Positions 8,403-16,654 of a DNA stretch of 64,000 nt are shown here, one piece after another. Both the position numbers and the translations under genes were made by a program. Positions within the stretch are counted from its first letter, which is position 1. Each line of letters begins with the position of its first letter. Below the pieces are notes generated by a model. That model saw only the letters and a list, made by a program, of their open reading frames with translations, did no database searches and was not told the DNA's origin. The DNA comes from Actinomyces sp. (GTDB lineage: Bacteria; Actinomycetota; Actinomycetes; Actinomycetales; Actinomycetaceae): contig NZ_JAUMUL010000010.1 in the NCBI RefSeq assembly GCF_030530635.1, positions 1 through 64,000 of the forward strand, read 5' to 3'.

Positions 8403-8758
8403 GCGAAGGTGAAAGCGGCCCTGCCATGGGGAAGCGGGCCGCGGCTTTGGCGATAATGCGCGACGCACTCGACTTGGCGGATGCAGTTGTGGCGAAAGGG
8501 GCAGAGGCTTTCTTCTCCGCTGATGATCCAACCCAGCTTGCAGCCGGTTCGTACGCTCTGGTGATTCTTGGTGAGGCGGTTGCGCGAATGCCTCAGGAGG
8601 TGGTTGACGCGTACCCGGAGCTTCCATGGCGAGAGGCTAGGGGCATCCGCAATGTCATGGCGCACTATCAGGCCACGCTCGACCCTGTGACGGTGTGGGA
8701 GACGCTCGAACATGACCTCGATGGGTTTCGCAGGCTGGTCGATAGCTACGGCCCGTAA
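8399..8758 (+). CDS. HEPN-domain toxin (HepT-like)
   Basis: This 119-residue protein carries the HEPN ribonuclease motif RNVMAH (residues 84-89; R-x4-6-H consensus) followed directly by Tyr90, the position AMPylated by MntA in the studied HepT systems. The four-helix layout and length fit the HepT-like family, which cleaves RNA or tRNA ends when unneutralised. The GTG start at 8399 overlaps the stop of the upstream antitoxin gene. Function as a toxin is inferred from the motif and pairing. Confidence 0.85.
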   Translation: MSEGESGPAMGKRAAALAIMRDALDLADAVVAKGAEAFFSADDPTQLAAGSYALVILGEAVARMPQEVVDAYPELPWREARGIRNVMAHYQATLDPVTVWETLEHDLDGFRRLVDSYGP

Positions 8759-8864
8759 GACGAGAGACTCGATGCACGCGCGCGGCCACCCCGAGAGGCC
8801 CCCCCCGGGGGCGGCTTCCGCCGCCCCGCGCGGGAATAACGCCTACCACGCCTCACCTGCTGGT

Positions 8865-8951
8865 GCCTACGCCCGGCTCGCCCGGGGCCACCAGACCGGC
8901 AAGCTCGTCTGTGACGTGGCCGGATCGGCCGGTGCGTGAGTTCGGACGGCG
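8865..8951 (+). repeat. 87-bp direct repeat, right copy
   Basis: This is a second copy of the oxidoreductase 3' end (see 7962-8048), with four substitutions, two of them silent in the original frame. It is no longer attached to an oxidoreductase gene. The preceding 8759-8864 is noncoding and includes a run of Cs and Gs near 8800. Nothing else is recognised between here and the HicB stop at 8996. Confidence 0.9.
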
Positions 8952-8995
8952 CGGGCTTGCGGGGTCATGTATTCGTGCATGCCCGTCCCTCGACT

Positions 8996-9373
8996 TCAAC
9001 CCCGAGCCAGTTGGGAGACTCGCTGGGTACTGACGCCCATGAGAGTGGCAATGTCGCGCAGCGGTAGGCCGTCAGCGCGCAACAGCGTAACGGCGTGCCG
9101 TGAGGCGGTTGCCGCGGTAGCACTGGCCCGAGCTGAGGCTTGTGCGGCCGCCTTGTACTGCTCGACGGCTTCGACGTAGTCGGCGTTGCTAACCTTGTAG
9201 CGCACCTCGAAGTCATCGGCCGGCTGTCCTGTCATGAGGGCCGCGGCATCGGCTACCATGGGAACGACCTCATCGAGGCGGCGCGCCTGGGTGGAGTACT
9301 CGTGCCCTTGGAGAGTGAACTCCACTGCCCACCAGCCGTCGCAGTACTGCGCTGTGGCTTCAATCCTGGTCAT
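8996..9373 (-). CDS. hicB: HicB-family antitoxin with C-terminal helix-turn-helix
   Basis: The 125-residue protein has the HicB-type partial RNase H fold at the N-terminus (ATAQYCDGWWAVEFTLQG with YSTQARRLDEVVPMV) and a C-terminal DNA-binding segment LLRADGLPLRDIATLMGVSTQRVSQLA. HicB binds and inhibits HicA and represses its own operon. The ATG at 9373 overlaps the hicA stop by 4 bases (ATGA), giving toxin-first order as in other hicAB loci. Confidence 0.85.
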   Translation of the reverse strand: MTRIEATAQYCDGWWAVEFTLQGHEYSTQARRLDEVVPMVADAAALMTGQPADDFEVRYKVSNADYVEAVEQYKAAAQASARASATAATASRHAVTLLRADGLPLRDIATLMGVSTQRVSQLARG

Positions 9374-9555
9374 CGTCTGCTCCTTCGAAGGATTGCTCGT
9401 GCGGTCATCTCGTTGATCTCCCGGTGCCGGGGGATGGGCTCACTCCATGTTCCGATGGTCGCCTTGGTGTGGCGGCTGCCTTCGCTGAGCACAAGCCGCT
9501 CGCCCTTCTGACGGGCGACCTCCTCCAGCTTTCGGATAAGGTCCCGTCGCTTCAT
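9370..9555 (-). CDS. hicA: HicA-family mRNA interferase toxin
   Basis: This 61-residue basic protein begins MKRRDLIRKLEEVARQKG and contains SEGSRHTKATIG, the dsRBD-like HicA core with its catalytic histidine, and IPRHREINEMTARAILR at the end. HicA cleaves mRNA independently of ribosomes. A GGGGG-type ribosome-binding site precedes the ATG at 9555. It is transcribed toward the neighbouring MNT/HEPN pair, so two toxin-antitoxin modules face each other around 8.9 kb. Confidence 0.85.
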   Translation of the reverse strand: MKRRDLIRKLEEVARQKGERLVLSEGSRHTKATIGTWSEPIPRHREINEMTARAILRRSRR

Positions 9556-9690
9556 TATTCAAGCCCCCTTTCTTCGGGTGGTCAAGGCGGGTTGCTGAAA
9601 GAATTACGAATCAAGTGTCTCCAGGGGGTATGACACGAATTCGGAACGTATCCTTGGCGTCAGTGACCACTGGCCCAGAGGGGAGAGCGG

Positions 9691-10350
9691 ATGGCGTCAC
9701 GAGGGCGCAGGCGGGCCGGGAGCCCGGATGCCCGCCGGGCGATTCTGGAGGCGGCCCGCGCAGCCTTCGCCCGCGATGGCTATAACACCTCGCTGCGCGG
9801 CATCGCACGTGAGGCGGGTGTGGACCCGGCGCTGGTGCACCACTACTTCCAGGTGCGCTCCGACCTGTTCGTGGAGGCGGTCTATGACGGGCCGGACGGG
9901 CCGCCAATGGACCCGAGCGTGCTTGACGATGTCCGCCGCCAGCCGCCGTCCCGGCAGGGGGCGGCACTGGTGCGCGTATTCATCACTCAGTGGGATCGCA
10001 TGGGCGAGGATCGCTTCTCCGCGCTGCTGCGTGCGGCACTCACCAACGATGCCGTGGTGGCGCGGGTGCGCGACCTTGTGGTCGGTGCCCTGGTGACTCC
10101 GCTGGTCGCGAAGGTGGCACCCGACCGGGTGCGGCTGCGCTCCCAACTCATCGCCGGACACCTGGTCGGACTGGGAATGACGCGTTGGGTCGCCCGGCTC
10201 GACGCCGTATCCGCCGCGAGCCCGGAGGAACTCGCGGCCGCCGTGGGTCCGGTGATCCAGCACTACCTGACCGGTGACCTCGGTGATGCGCACGATGGCC
10301 CGGTCGAGGAGGTCGAGGACTTAGAGGCCGTGGAAGAGCCCGGGGAGTAG
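9691..10350 (+). CDS. TetR-family transcriptional regulator
   Basis: The 219-residue product has the TetR DNA-binding domain at residues 13-60: ARRAILEAARAAFARDGYNTSLRGIAREAGVD, then ALVHHYFQVRSDLF. The C-terminal ligand domain contains RALLRAALTNDA-like helices typical of the AcrR/TetR group and ends in an acidic tail. GAGGGGAGAG precedes the ATG. The ABC efflux genes begin 46 bp downstream on the same strand, with a palindrome over their start codon, so it most likely represses that transporter. Confidence 0.88.
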   Translation: MASRGRRRAGSPDARRAILEAARAAFARDGYNTSLRGIAREAGVDPALVHHYFQVRSDLFVEAVYDGPDGPPMDPSVLDDVRRQPPSRQGAALVRVFITQWDRMGEDRFSALLRAALTNDAVVARVRDLVVGALVTPLVAKVAPDRVRLRSQLIAGHLVGLGMTRWVARLDAVSAASPEELAAAVGPVIQHYLTGDLGDAHDGPVEEVEDLEAVEEPGE

Positions 10351-10387
10351 TCCGCAGTCCTTGCCGGACCGCTGCCGCTCCCATATA

Positions 10388-10403
10388 TTCATCACATGAT
10401 GAA
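10388..10403. promoter_or_regulatory. Candidate TetR operator over the ABC gene start
   Basis: TTCATCA-CA-TGATGAA is a perfect 7-bp inverted repeat with a 2-base spacer. It contains the start codon at 10396. Palindromes of this size between a TetR gene and its target are typical operators; binding is inferred. Confidence 0.5.
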
Positions 10404-11187
10404 AAATGGCTTGGGCGCCGTCGCCGGCCCCGCCGGTCCGACCGTCGCGGCGGCTGTCGGCAGTGCGGTACACGTGCGCGGACTGCGGGTACGCCGCGGC
10501 GGCACCGAGATACTCCACGGCCTGGACCTGGACCTGCGGCCCGGCTCCATCACCGGCCTGCTGGGGCCCTCCGGCTGCGGCAAGACCACCCTGATGCGGG
10601 TGCTCGTCGGCGTGCAGCGCTACGACGGCGAGGCGAGGGTCCTGGGGGAGCGGCCGGGCACGCCCGCCGTGCGCGGCCGGGTCGGATACGTCACCCAGGC
10701 GGCGGCCGTGTACAAGGACCTGACCGCCCGCCAGAACCTGCGCTACTTCGCCGCACTCGCCGGGGCGCGCGCCCGCGACATCGACGAGGCGCTGGACACG
10801 GTGGGGCTGACCGGGCTCGCCGACCGGCGCGTGGGTACCTTCTCCGGCGGTGAGACCGGACGGGTTTCGCTCGCCTGCGCCCTGGTGGCCGGCCCGGAAC
10901 TGCTGGTACTGGATGAGCCGACGGTCGGCCTGGACCCGCTGACCCGGGAGGGGCTGTGGGCCACCTTCCGGGAACTGGCCGATGCGGGCGCCACCCTGCT
11001 GATCTCCAGCCACGTCATGGATGAGGCCTTCCACTGCGATCGTGTGCTGCTCATGCGCTCCGGCCGCTTCCTGGCCTACACGACTGCGGGTGAGCTGCTG
11101 GAGCGCACGGGTGCCGACACGCTCGATGCGGCCTTCCTCGACGTCGTCCGGCGGGCGGGGCGAACGGAGCAGGGGGAGGAGGAGTGA
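10396..11187 (+). CDS. ABC transporter ATP-binding protein (drug-efflux type)
   Basis: This 263-residue nucleotide-binding subunit has Walker A GPSGCGKTTLMRVL (about residues 55-68), Q-loop VGYVTQAAAVY, signature FSGGETGRVSLACAL, Walker B LLVLDEPTVGLDP and H-loop ISSHVMDEA. It pairs with the ABC-2 permease whose ATG overlaps its stop (11184). The layout resembles DrrAB-type exporters. A second ATG at 10399 is an equally possible start; both lie inside the candidate TetR operator. Confidence 0.9.
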   Translation: MMKNGLGAVAGPAGPTVAAAVGSAVHVRGLRVRRGGTEILHGLDLDLRPGSITGLLGPSGCGKTTLMRVLVGVQRYDGEARVLGERPGTPAVRGRVGYVTQAAAVYKDLTARQNLRYFAALAGARARDIDEALDTVGLTGLADRRVGTFSGGETGRVSLACALVAGPELLVLDEPTVGLDPLTREGLWATFRELADAGATLLISSHVMDEAFHCDRVLLMRSGRFLAYTTAGELLERTGADTLDAAFLDVVRRAGRTEQGEEE

Positions 11188-11933
11188 TGAACGCGCGCAC
11201 CTTCGCCGCTACCGTGCGCCGGGTGCTGGCGCAGCTGGCCGCCGACCGGCGCACCCTTGGACTGATCATGGTGGTGCCCGCCGCGCTGCTGACCCTGCTG
11301 TACTTCGTCTACTACGACTATCCCCACGGAGAGCAGCTGTTCAACCGGATCGCCGTGGCCATGATGGCGATCCTGCCGCTGGTCGTCATGTTTCTGGTTA
11401 CCAGCGTCACCATGCTGCGCGAGCGCGGCTCCGGCACCCTGGAGCGGCTGTGGACCACGCCGCTGCACCGCGCCGATCTGCTGCTCGGCTACGCCGCCGC
11501 CTTCACCGCCACCGCCGTGGGTCAGTCGCTGCTGCTGTGCGCGGTGGCTGCCTGGTGCCTGGGGGTGCAGATCGCCGCCCCCTGGGTGTGGGTGATCCTC
11601 ACCGCACTGGTCGACGGCTTCCTCGGTGTGGCGCTGGGGCTGTTCGTATCCGCCTTCGCCCGCACCGAGTTCCAGGCCGTGCAGTTCTTCCCGGTGATCA
11701 TCGGCCCGCAGATCTTCCTGTGCGGGCTGCTGGTGGCCCGCGACCAGCTGCCGCGCGTGCTGGAGCTGTGCAGCAACGTGCTGCCCATGAGCTGGGCCGT
11801 CGATGCCGTCGGCGAGCTGAGCGCGAACACCGCGCCGACCGCCGCCTTCGCCGCCGACCTGGGGCTCGTGGCCGGGGTGGGGGTGGCGATCCTCGCGGTG
11901 GCCGCCCTGACCGTGCCGCGGCGGGTGCGGTGA
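11184..11933 (+). CDS. ABC-2 type transporter permease
   Basis: This 249-residue membrane protein has about six hydrophobic segments, starting with LGLIMVVPAALLTLLYFVYY. The segments VTSVTMLRERGSGTLERLWTTPL and LGVALGLFVSAFARTEFQAVQFFPVII are diagnostic of the ABC-2 family. The start overlaps the upstream ATPase stop by 4 bases, so the two are translationally coupled. The substrate is unknown; TetR control suggests a toxic or drug-like compound. Confidence 0.9.
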   Translation: MMNARTFAATVRRVLAQLAADRRTLGLIMVVPAALLTLLYFVYYDYPHGEQLFNRIAVAMMAILPLVVMFLVTSVTMLRERGSGTLERLWTTPLHRADLLLGYAAAFTATAVGQSLLLCAVAAWCLGVQIAAPWVWVILTALVDGFLGVALGLFVSAFARTEFQAVQFFPVIIGPQIFLCGLLVARDQLPRVLELCSNVLPMSWAVDAVGELSANTAPTAAFAADLGLVAGVGVAILAVAALTVPRRVR

Positions 11934-11968
11934 GGGCGGCGTGGGGGAAGGCAGGCGCGGGCGGCTGG

Positions 11969-14104
11969 CTATTGCTTGCGCATGTAGGCGATCGTGAACT
12001 CCCTGACCTGGCGGAAGTACTGCTGGCGCAGGCGCAGGTCGAGCCAGTCGGTGTCGAAGGGCTGGAACACGTCCAGCCCGCGCCCCAGCATGATGATCCA
12101 GCCGGTGTCGGTGGTGATTGAGCGATCGTGGATCGTCTCGCTGAAGGAATACTCGAAGCTGATGCCGGCGACGGCAGAGTTGGTACGGATCGTCTCCAGG
12201 TTCTCTTGCTGCCTGGCTACATAGCGCGGCTCTTCATCGCGCTTCGTAGTCAGGTGGACGGTGATCTCATTGGTGGTGTCCGTGTACTTCGCGACGGTCT
12301 CAAGGAACTCCATCAGGTTGCGCGCCTGGTGGGGCTGACGAATGAACGGGTCGACGACTTCGATGCGGGTTGCTGCGCGCAGATACGGACCGAAATAGCG
12401 GTCGTAGGTGAAGCCGCGCCTGCCATCGGCGAACTCGAGGTGTTGTTCCTTAAGTTCAGAGCCCTGTGTACGGGCGGCCGCAGGCTCCGTCCCCTTTGCG
12501 TCGGCGGACGGCGAGGCCTCTCCGGTGTCTTCGGTGCTGGCCTCAGGCGACTGGGATGGCTCAGGTTCCCGGTGGTACAGCTCCGGGTACTCGTCCTCCT
12601 CCAGGGTGGTCACCGTATGGGTCTGCCCGGCGTGGGTGTACTTGAAGCTGACCGCGGTCATGGTGTCATCGATGCGGATGAGCTGGTCCTTGACTCGCTT
12701 ACGGCCTTCGAGTGCAATCCGCAGCAGAGTGCTGATCTCTTCGGGGCTGGCTTGCCCGGAGGGGTGTACGAGTTTCATCAGGCCGGAGAAGGTCTTGTGG
12801 ATGCCGTCCCGGTCGCGAGTGGACAGGTCTTCCGACAGCGTGAAATAGCGTTGGTAGCGGTCGGAGAAGTCGGTGTCGCGCAGGGAGCGGAGCACCTCAG
12901 CCAGGTAGTCGACGACGAATCCGTAGCCGGACGAGAACATCTCGCCGCGGATCTGCTCGAACTCCCATCCGGGCACGTAGCAGTGGATGCGGTCCAGGAA
13001 GGCGGGATCGTGGTACTGCTCGGGCAGCTCTTCGAACAGGTCGGAGTTCTTCAGCATGTAGGGCACGGTGTGGGAGGTGTTGCCGACGAACACCATTGAG
13101 GCCTCCGCGCCGAGGGTCTCGACGCCACGGGAGAAGGACTTGTTGGCCATGTAGTTCTTCATGATGTCGACCAGTGCGCGGTCGGCCCGCTTCTTCTTGC
13201 CGGCGAACTCGTCGAAGGCGACGCAGTCCCAGTAGCCCACCAGGCCGATCCTGCCGGAGGCGTTGTTCACGAAGAGCTTCGGCACGGTCACCTCACCCCC
13301 GGAGATCAGCATGCCGTGAGGCGAGAACTCAGAGTAGATGTGCGACTTACCGGTCCCCTTGGGACCAAGCTCCACCAGGTTGTAGTTTCGCTCAACGAAG
13401 GGGATCAGGCGCACCAGGTGAAGGAGCTTGGCCCGAGGGCCGAACATGGCGGGGTTGAAGCCTATGGACTGGATGAGCAGGTCGATCCACTCCTCGGTGC
13501 TGAACTGCTCGCGGGTGGTGGTGTAGGAATCCAGGTCCAGGCGCGAGAGCTGGATGGGCTTGAGTGAGTGCAGCCGCCAGGGAACGTCCTTCGGGTCGCC
13601 CGAGTAGGCGTAGACGATGTCGCAGATGCACCAGACCCCGCCGGTCAGTAGCTTGGGGTGGTTGCGCACGGTCTCGGCGCCGATCTCCACTTTGCTGATG
13701 CCCAGGTTGGAGAACTCGGCCTCATAGATGTCCAGTTTTTCGTTGAGGGAGACGGAGACCTTGTCGATGACGCGGTGGCGCCCCTTCTCCCGGATACGCG
13801 ACTGGATGAGTCGGTTCTCGCCCCGGTGCACGTAATGGTCCCGGAGGATGCGTCTGACCTGCTCAATGCCGGAGCGAATGGTGGCGTCGTCGTCCGTGGC
13901 GGCGTACTGGCCCAACAGGTACTCCAGCACGTAGGTGGGCACGATGGCGTTGCCCTTGACGGCCTTGACGAGGTCCTTGCGCACGACGACGCCGGGGAAT
14001 GCTGCCGCGATCTTGCGGTCCAGCGGTGTGGGGTCGGGGCGCTGAACCTGGTCGGTCGGCTTCGGCTCAGTGGGCTCCGGCTCGGTAGGCTGCGGGGTGG
14101 TCAT
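11969..14104 (-). CDS. brxL: BREX system AAA+ protein BrxL
   Basis: BrxL is the Lon-related AAA+ protein of BREX phage defence. The 711-residue product has a Pro/Glu-rich N-terminus (1-25), the conserved FPGVVVRKDLVKAVKG and VPTYVLEYLLGQY region, Walker A ELGPKGTGKSH (about 245-255) and Walker B VAFDEFAGKKK (about 295-305). After an acidic linker (about 520-560) the last 150 residues, with YDRYFGPYLRAATRIEVVDP, resemble the MIT-C/phospholipase-D-like domain found on some actinobacterial BrxL. I could not identify a Lon Ser-Lys dyad. The gene is intact, 9 bp after pglZ. Its BREX partners brxB, brxC and pglX are absent. Confidence 0.88.
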   Translation of the reverse strand: MTTPQPTEPEPTEPKPTDQVQRPDPTPLDRKIAAAFPGVVVRKDLVKAVKGNAIVPTYVLEYLLGQYAATDDDATIRSGIEQVRRILRDHYVHRGENRLIQSRIREKGRHRVIDKVSVSLNEKLDIYEAEFSNLGISKVEIGAETVRNHPKLLTGGVWCICDIVYAYSGDPKDVPWRLHSLKPIQLSRLDLDSYTTTREQFSTEEWIDLLIQSIGFNPAMFGPRAKLLHLVRLIPFVERNYNLVELGPKGTGKSHIYSEFSPHGMLISGGEVTVPKLFVNNASGRIGLVGYWDCVAFDEFAGKKKRADRALVDIMKNYMANKSFSRGVETLGAEASMVFVGNTSHTVPYMLKNSDLFEELPEQYHDPAFLDRIHCYVPGWEFEQIRGEMFSSGYGFVVDYLAEVLRSLRDTDFSDRYQRYFTLSEDLSTRDRDGIHKTFSGLMKLVHPSGQASPEEISTLLRIALEGRKRVKDQLIRIDDTMTAVSFKYTHAGQTHTVTTLEEDEYPELYHREPEPSQSPEASTEDTGEASPSADAKGTEPAAARTQGSELKEQHLEFADGRRGFTYDRYFGPYLRAATRIEVVDPFIRQPHQARNLMEFLETVAKYTDTTNEITVHLTTKRDEEPRYVARQQENLETIRTNSAVAGISFEYSFSETIHDRSITTDTGWIIMLGRGLDVFQPFDTDWLDLRLRQQYFRQVREFTIAYMRKQ

Positions 14105-14113
14105 GCTTGCATC

Positions 14114-16654
14114 CTAGAAGTCGAAGTCGGCGCCGAAGTCGCTGGTGAAGGTGCGCGACAGGGTGAAACGGGCCTTGGCCCCGTAGGGACGGCGCTCCGA
14201 GCCGACCGGTTCGGCCAGCCGTAGTTCCGCGGTCTTACCGTTGAAGGTATCCGCGTCCCTGCTCAATACCAGGGTGACTGGGAAGAACCGGTCCCGGGCC
14301 TCTGCGGAGTCCTGAGAGCAGTCCACCGTGACCTCGTCGGAGATCAATGTGTCGCCTGCGTACAGGCCTGCGATGAGACGGCGTGGCTTGACCTTCTCGC
14401 TGACCGGCTCTTGCTGGAACAGCATGACGGTGATCTGCCCGGTGGTGATCCTGTTCGTCTCGGCGACGATCTTGACGGGCGTCTGATGAGTGTCCGAGGA
14501 ACGCCGCTTGTTGACGGCGATGACGGGCACCACGACCTCCTGAAGAGAAGCCCCGCCGTGCACGAAGTGCGTGCCGGAGCCCGCCGTACGGATGCGGTGA
14601 ATGGATCCGGGCACCTGCGCCTCGATATCCCCGGACATCCGGAGCTGGTTGGGGGAGTAGGTGATGAACGCGGCGTCCCGCTTGAGACCGCGCCCCAGCA
14701 CGAAGCGGTGGTTCACATGCAGTAGGGCGTCACCATGTGGCTTGACCGACAGGTAGTCCTGCTCCTCCAGGCGGCTCTCCTGGTAGAGGAAGCCGTGATC
14801 GGCGGTGATGAGGATGTTGTTGACGTTGGCGTTCGCCAGTTTCTTGACGAGCCTGATCAGGTCTGCGATGGCGTCTTCACAGGCACGGAAGGTGTCCGGC
14901 TCGGTGGTCTGCTTGTCTCCGGTGGCGTCGATCTGGTTGTGGTAGACGTAGAGCAGCCGGTGGTTCTTGATGAGTTCCCGGGTTTCACCGGGTTTTAGGC
15001 TCAAGAGCTGATTGGCCTGGATCGCGGTGCCGCCCATGGGCGCGAGCAGCTTGGCCCGGTTCTCGGTTCCTCCGCTGGGCGCGCCGTCAACTTCAACCGA
15101 TCCGTCGTCGGCGTCGGCGAAGGCCAGCGACTCATGCGGCAGCAGCGCAGCCATGCCGAGCTGGGTGTAGGACGGCAGGGCCGAGAGCATGGCGAACAGC
15201 CGGGCCGTAAAGCGGTCCTCCTGGCTAATGCGTCGGCCCAGTTCCTCACCCACCTCGTAGCGCAGCGCGTCGGAGACAATGACGACGACCTTCTTGCCCT
15301 TGTCCAGCCAAGGTCGACTGACCTGCTCGGTGAAGAAGGACGTGGCCGAGGGGACCGATTCGATCTGCCAGCGTTCCATGCCGGCGACTTGCTTGCGCCA
15401 GGTCTGTCCGAGGGGAGTCAGGAAGTCATTGATGTAGGCGGCTTCGACCGTCGTCTTCAGGGCGTCGAGGGGGGAGTCCGGCTCATAGAGGTCGAGGTGT
15501 CGGTTGAATTGCCGGTAGGCCTGGTCGATGGAGAACCACTGCTGGGTGTAGTGGTCGAAGCCCTCCTGCGGGGAGGAGGCGTTCCAGGAGCCGGAGTCGA
15601 TACGCGTCAGCAGGGCCGATGCCGCGCTGACGGCCCCATAGCCGTGCTCGAACTCGCTGTACCACGGCAGAGCGGTGCGACCGTGTACTGCGTTTTGCAC
15701 TTCCATGTCCGCGAGGGCGTGTTCTTGCACCTGCCGTGCCAGACGGCGGACGAGTTCCTGGTCCACCAGGGGGAATGTCTTCCGATCCAGCAGCTCGGGT
15801 AGGGAGAGGTCGGCCACCTGCTCGTCGATGCCGAGTAGCTCTGCCGCGCGATCGGCCAGGACCCGGTAGGTGGGGGCGAAGCTGAAGTCGTTGTGCCAGG
15901 TGCTGAAGTCACGGCGGATATTGGCGTACTGATCGGCGCCGAAGTCCGCCTGGGTGGGGGAGAACTGCTCCCATGCCCGGTTGAACAGCCACGCCACGAA
16001 GTCATCGACGCTGGGTGCTTCGTCGGGGGAGTAACCGTAGATGTCGCGCGTACCCTCCCAATGAAAGTCGGCCAGTCCCAGGCGGGTCATCTCATCAATG
16101 CCGTCCGACTTTCCTTCTGCGTTCTCGTTCAGCAGCTTCCGCCAGAGCGCTTCCAGTGAGCGCTCATCGGTGCCCAGCACGACGGCGATCATGGAGGCAG
16201 TGATGGCAGTAGCGTCGTCGCTCGGACGCAGTCGCGGTTTGAGCTCCTCACGGCGTCGCTTACTGTCGAAGAAGCGCGGGTACTGCTCGACGACGCGGCG
16301 CAGCGCCGGGCCGCCCCCGAGTTCCTGCGCAAGGAGTGAGTCGTGGTCCGCGGTGAAGGTCCCGTAAGCGAGTTCCATGTCCTTGAGCCAGTTGTCCGTC
16401 ACGGTCTCCGGCGTATCTGGCTGGCGGTGGCGGTAGAGTAGGAACTTGGTCTTCGGCTCGGTGACCAGTACCCGGCGCTTGATGGCGAACTCATTGCTCT
16501 CGACCTGCAACACGGTGACGTCGGGCAGGTTGAGGTCATCGAGAGAGCCGCCGTACCTGCCTTCCGGGTCCGACCAGATGACGATCCGTCCGGCTTCTCC
16601 GGGGCGGGCGAAGCGCTCGCGAAGTTGACGCTGGATGGCTGACATGGCGTTCAT
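14114..16654 (-). CDS. pglZ: BREX phosphatase-fold protein PglZ (type A)
   Basis: PglZ is an alkaline-phosphatase-superfamily protein essential for BREX and Pgl phage resistance. The 846-residue product starts MNAMSAIQRQLRERF with RIVIWSDPEGRY, the type A N-terminus. The metal-site motifs are VVIVSDALRYEVGEEL (about 457-472) and LITADHGFLYQ (about 615-625), with LLYVYHNQIDATGD between (567-580). Family-typical FVHGGASLQEVVVPVI follows. The ATG at 16654 overlaps the stop of the upstream ATPase remnant (ATGA), supporting this start over the internal one at 16645. No frameshift or stop interrupts it, unlike the genes upstream. Confidence 0.92.
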   Translation of the reverse strand: MNAMSAIQRQLRERFARPGEAGRIVIWSDPEGRYGGSLDDLNLPDVTVLQVESNEFAIKRRVLVTEPKTKFLLYRHRQPDTPETVTDNWLKDMELAYGTFTADHDSLLAQELGGGPALRRVVEQYPRFFDSKRRREELKPRLRPSDDATAITASMIAVVLGTDERSLEALWRKLLNENAEGKSDGIDEMTRLGLADFHWEGTRDIYGYSPDEAPSVDDFVAWLFNRAWEQFSPTQADFGADQYANIRRDFSTWHNDFSFAPTYRVLADRAAELLGIDEQVADLSLPELLDRKTFPLVDQELVRRLARQVQEHALADMEVQNAVHGRTALPWYSEFEHGYGAVSAASALLTRIDSGSWNASSPQEGFDHYTQQWFSIDQAYRQFNRHLDLYEPDSPLDALKTTVEAAYINDFLTPLGQTWRKQVAGMERWQIESVPSATSFFTEQVSRPWLDKGKKVVVIVSDALRYEVGEELGRRISQEDRFTARLFAMLSALPSYTQLGMAALLPHESLAFADADDGSVEVDGAPSGGTENRAKLLAPMGGTAIQANQLLSLKPGETRELIKNHRLLYVYHNQIDATGDKQTTEPDTFRACEDAIADLIRLVKKLANANVNNILITADHGFLYQESRLEEQDYLSVKPHGDALLHVNHRFVLGRGLKRDAAFITYSPNQLRMSGDIEAQVPGSIHRIRTAGSGTHFVHGGASLQEVVVPVIAVNKRRSSDTHQTPVKIVAETNRITTGQITVMLFQQEPVSEKVKPRRLIAGLYAGDTLISDEVTVDCSQDSAEARDRFFPVTLVLSRDADTFNGKTAELRLAEPVGSERRPYGAKARFTLSRTFTSDFGADFDF

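Noticed and set aside
8800..8815. C/G-run hairpin as terminator of the HEPN gene
   Set aside because: Stem is a simple C-run/G-run with ambiguous pairing and no T-run; not strong enough to call.
12128..13099. Plus-strand open frame opposite brxL
   Set aside because: No motif, and brxL has continuous AAA+ motifs on the other strand.
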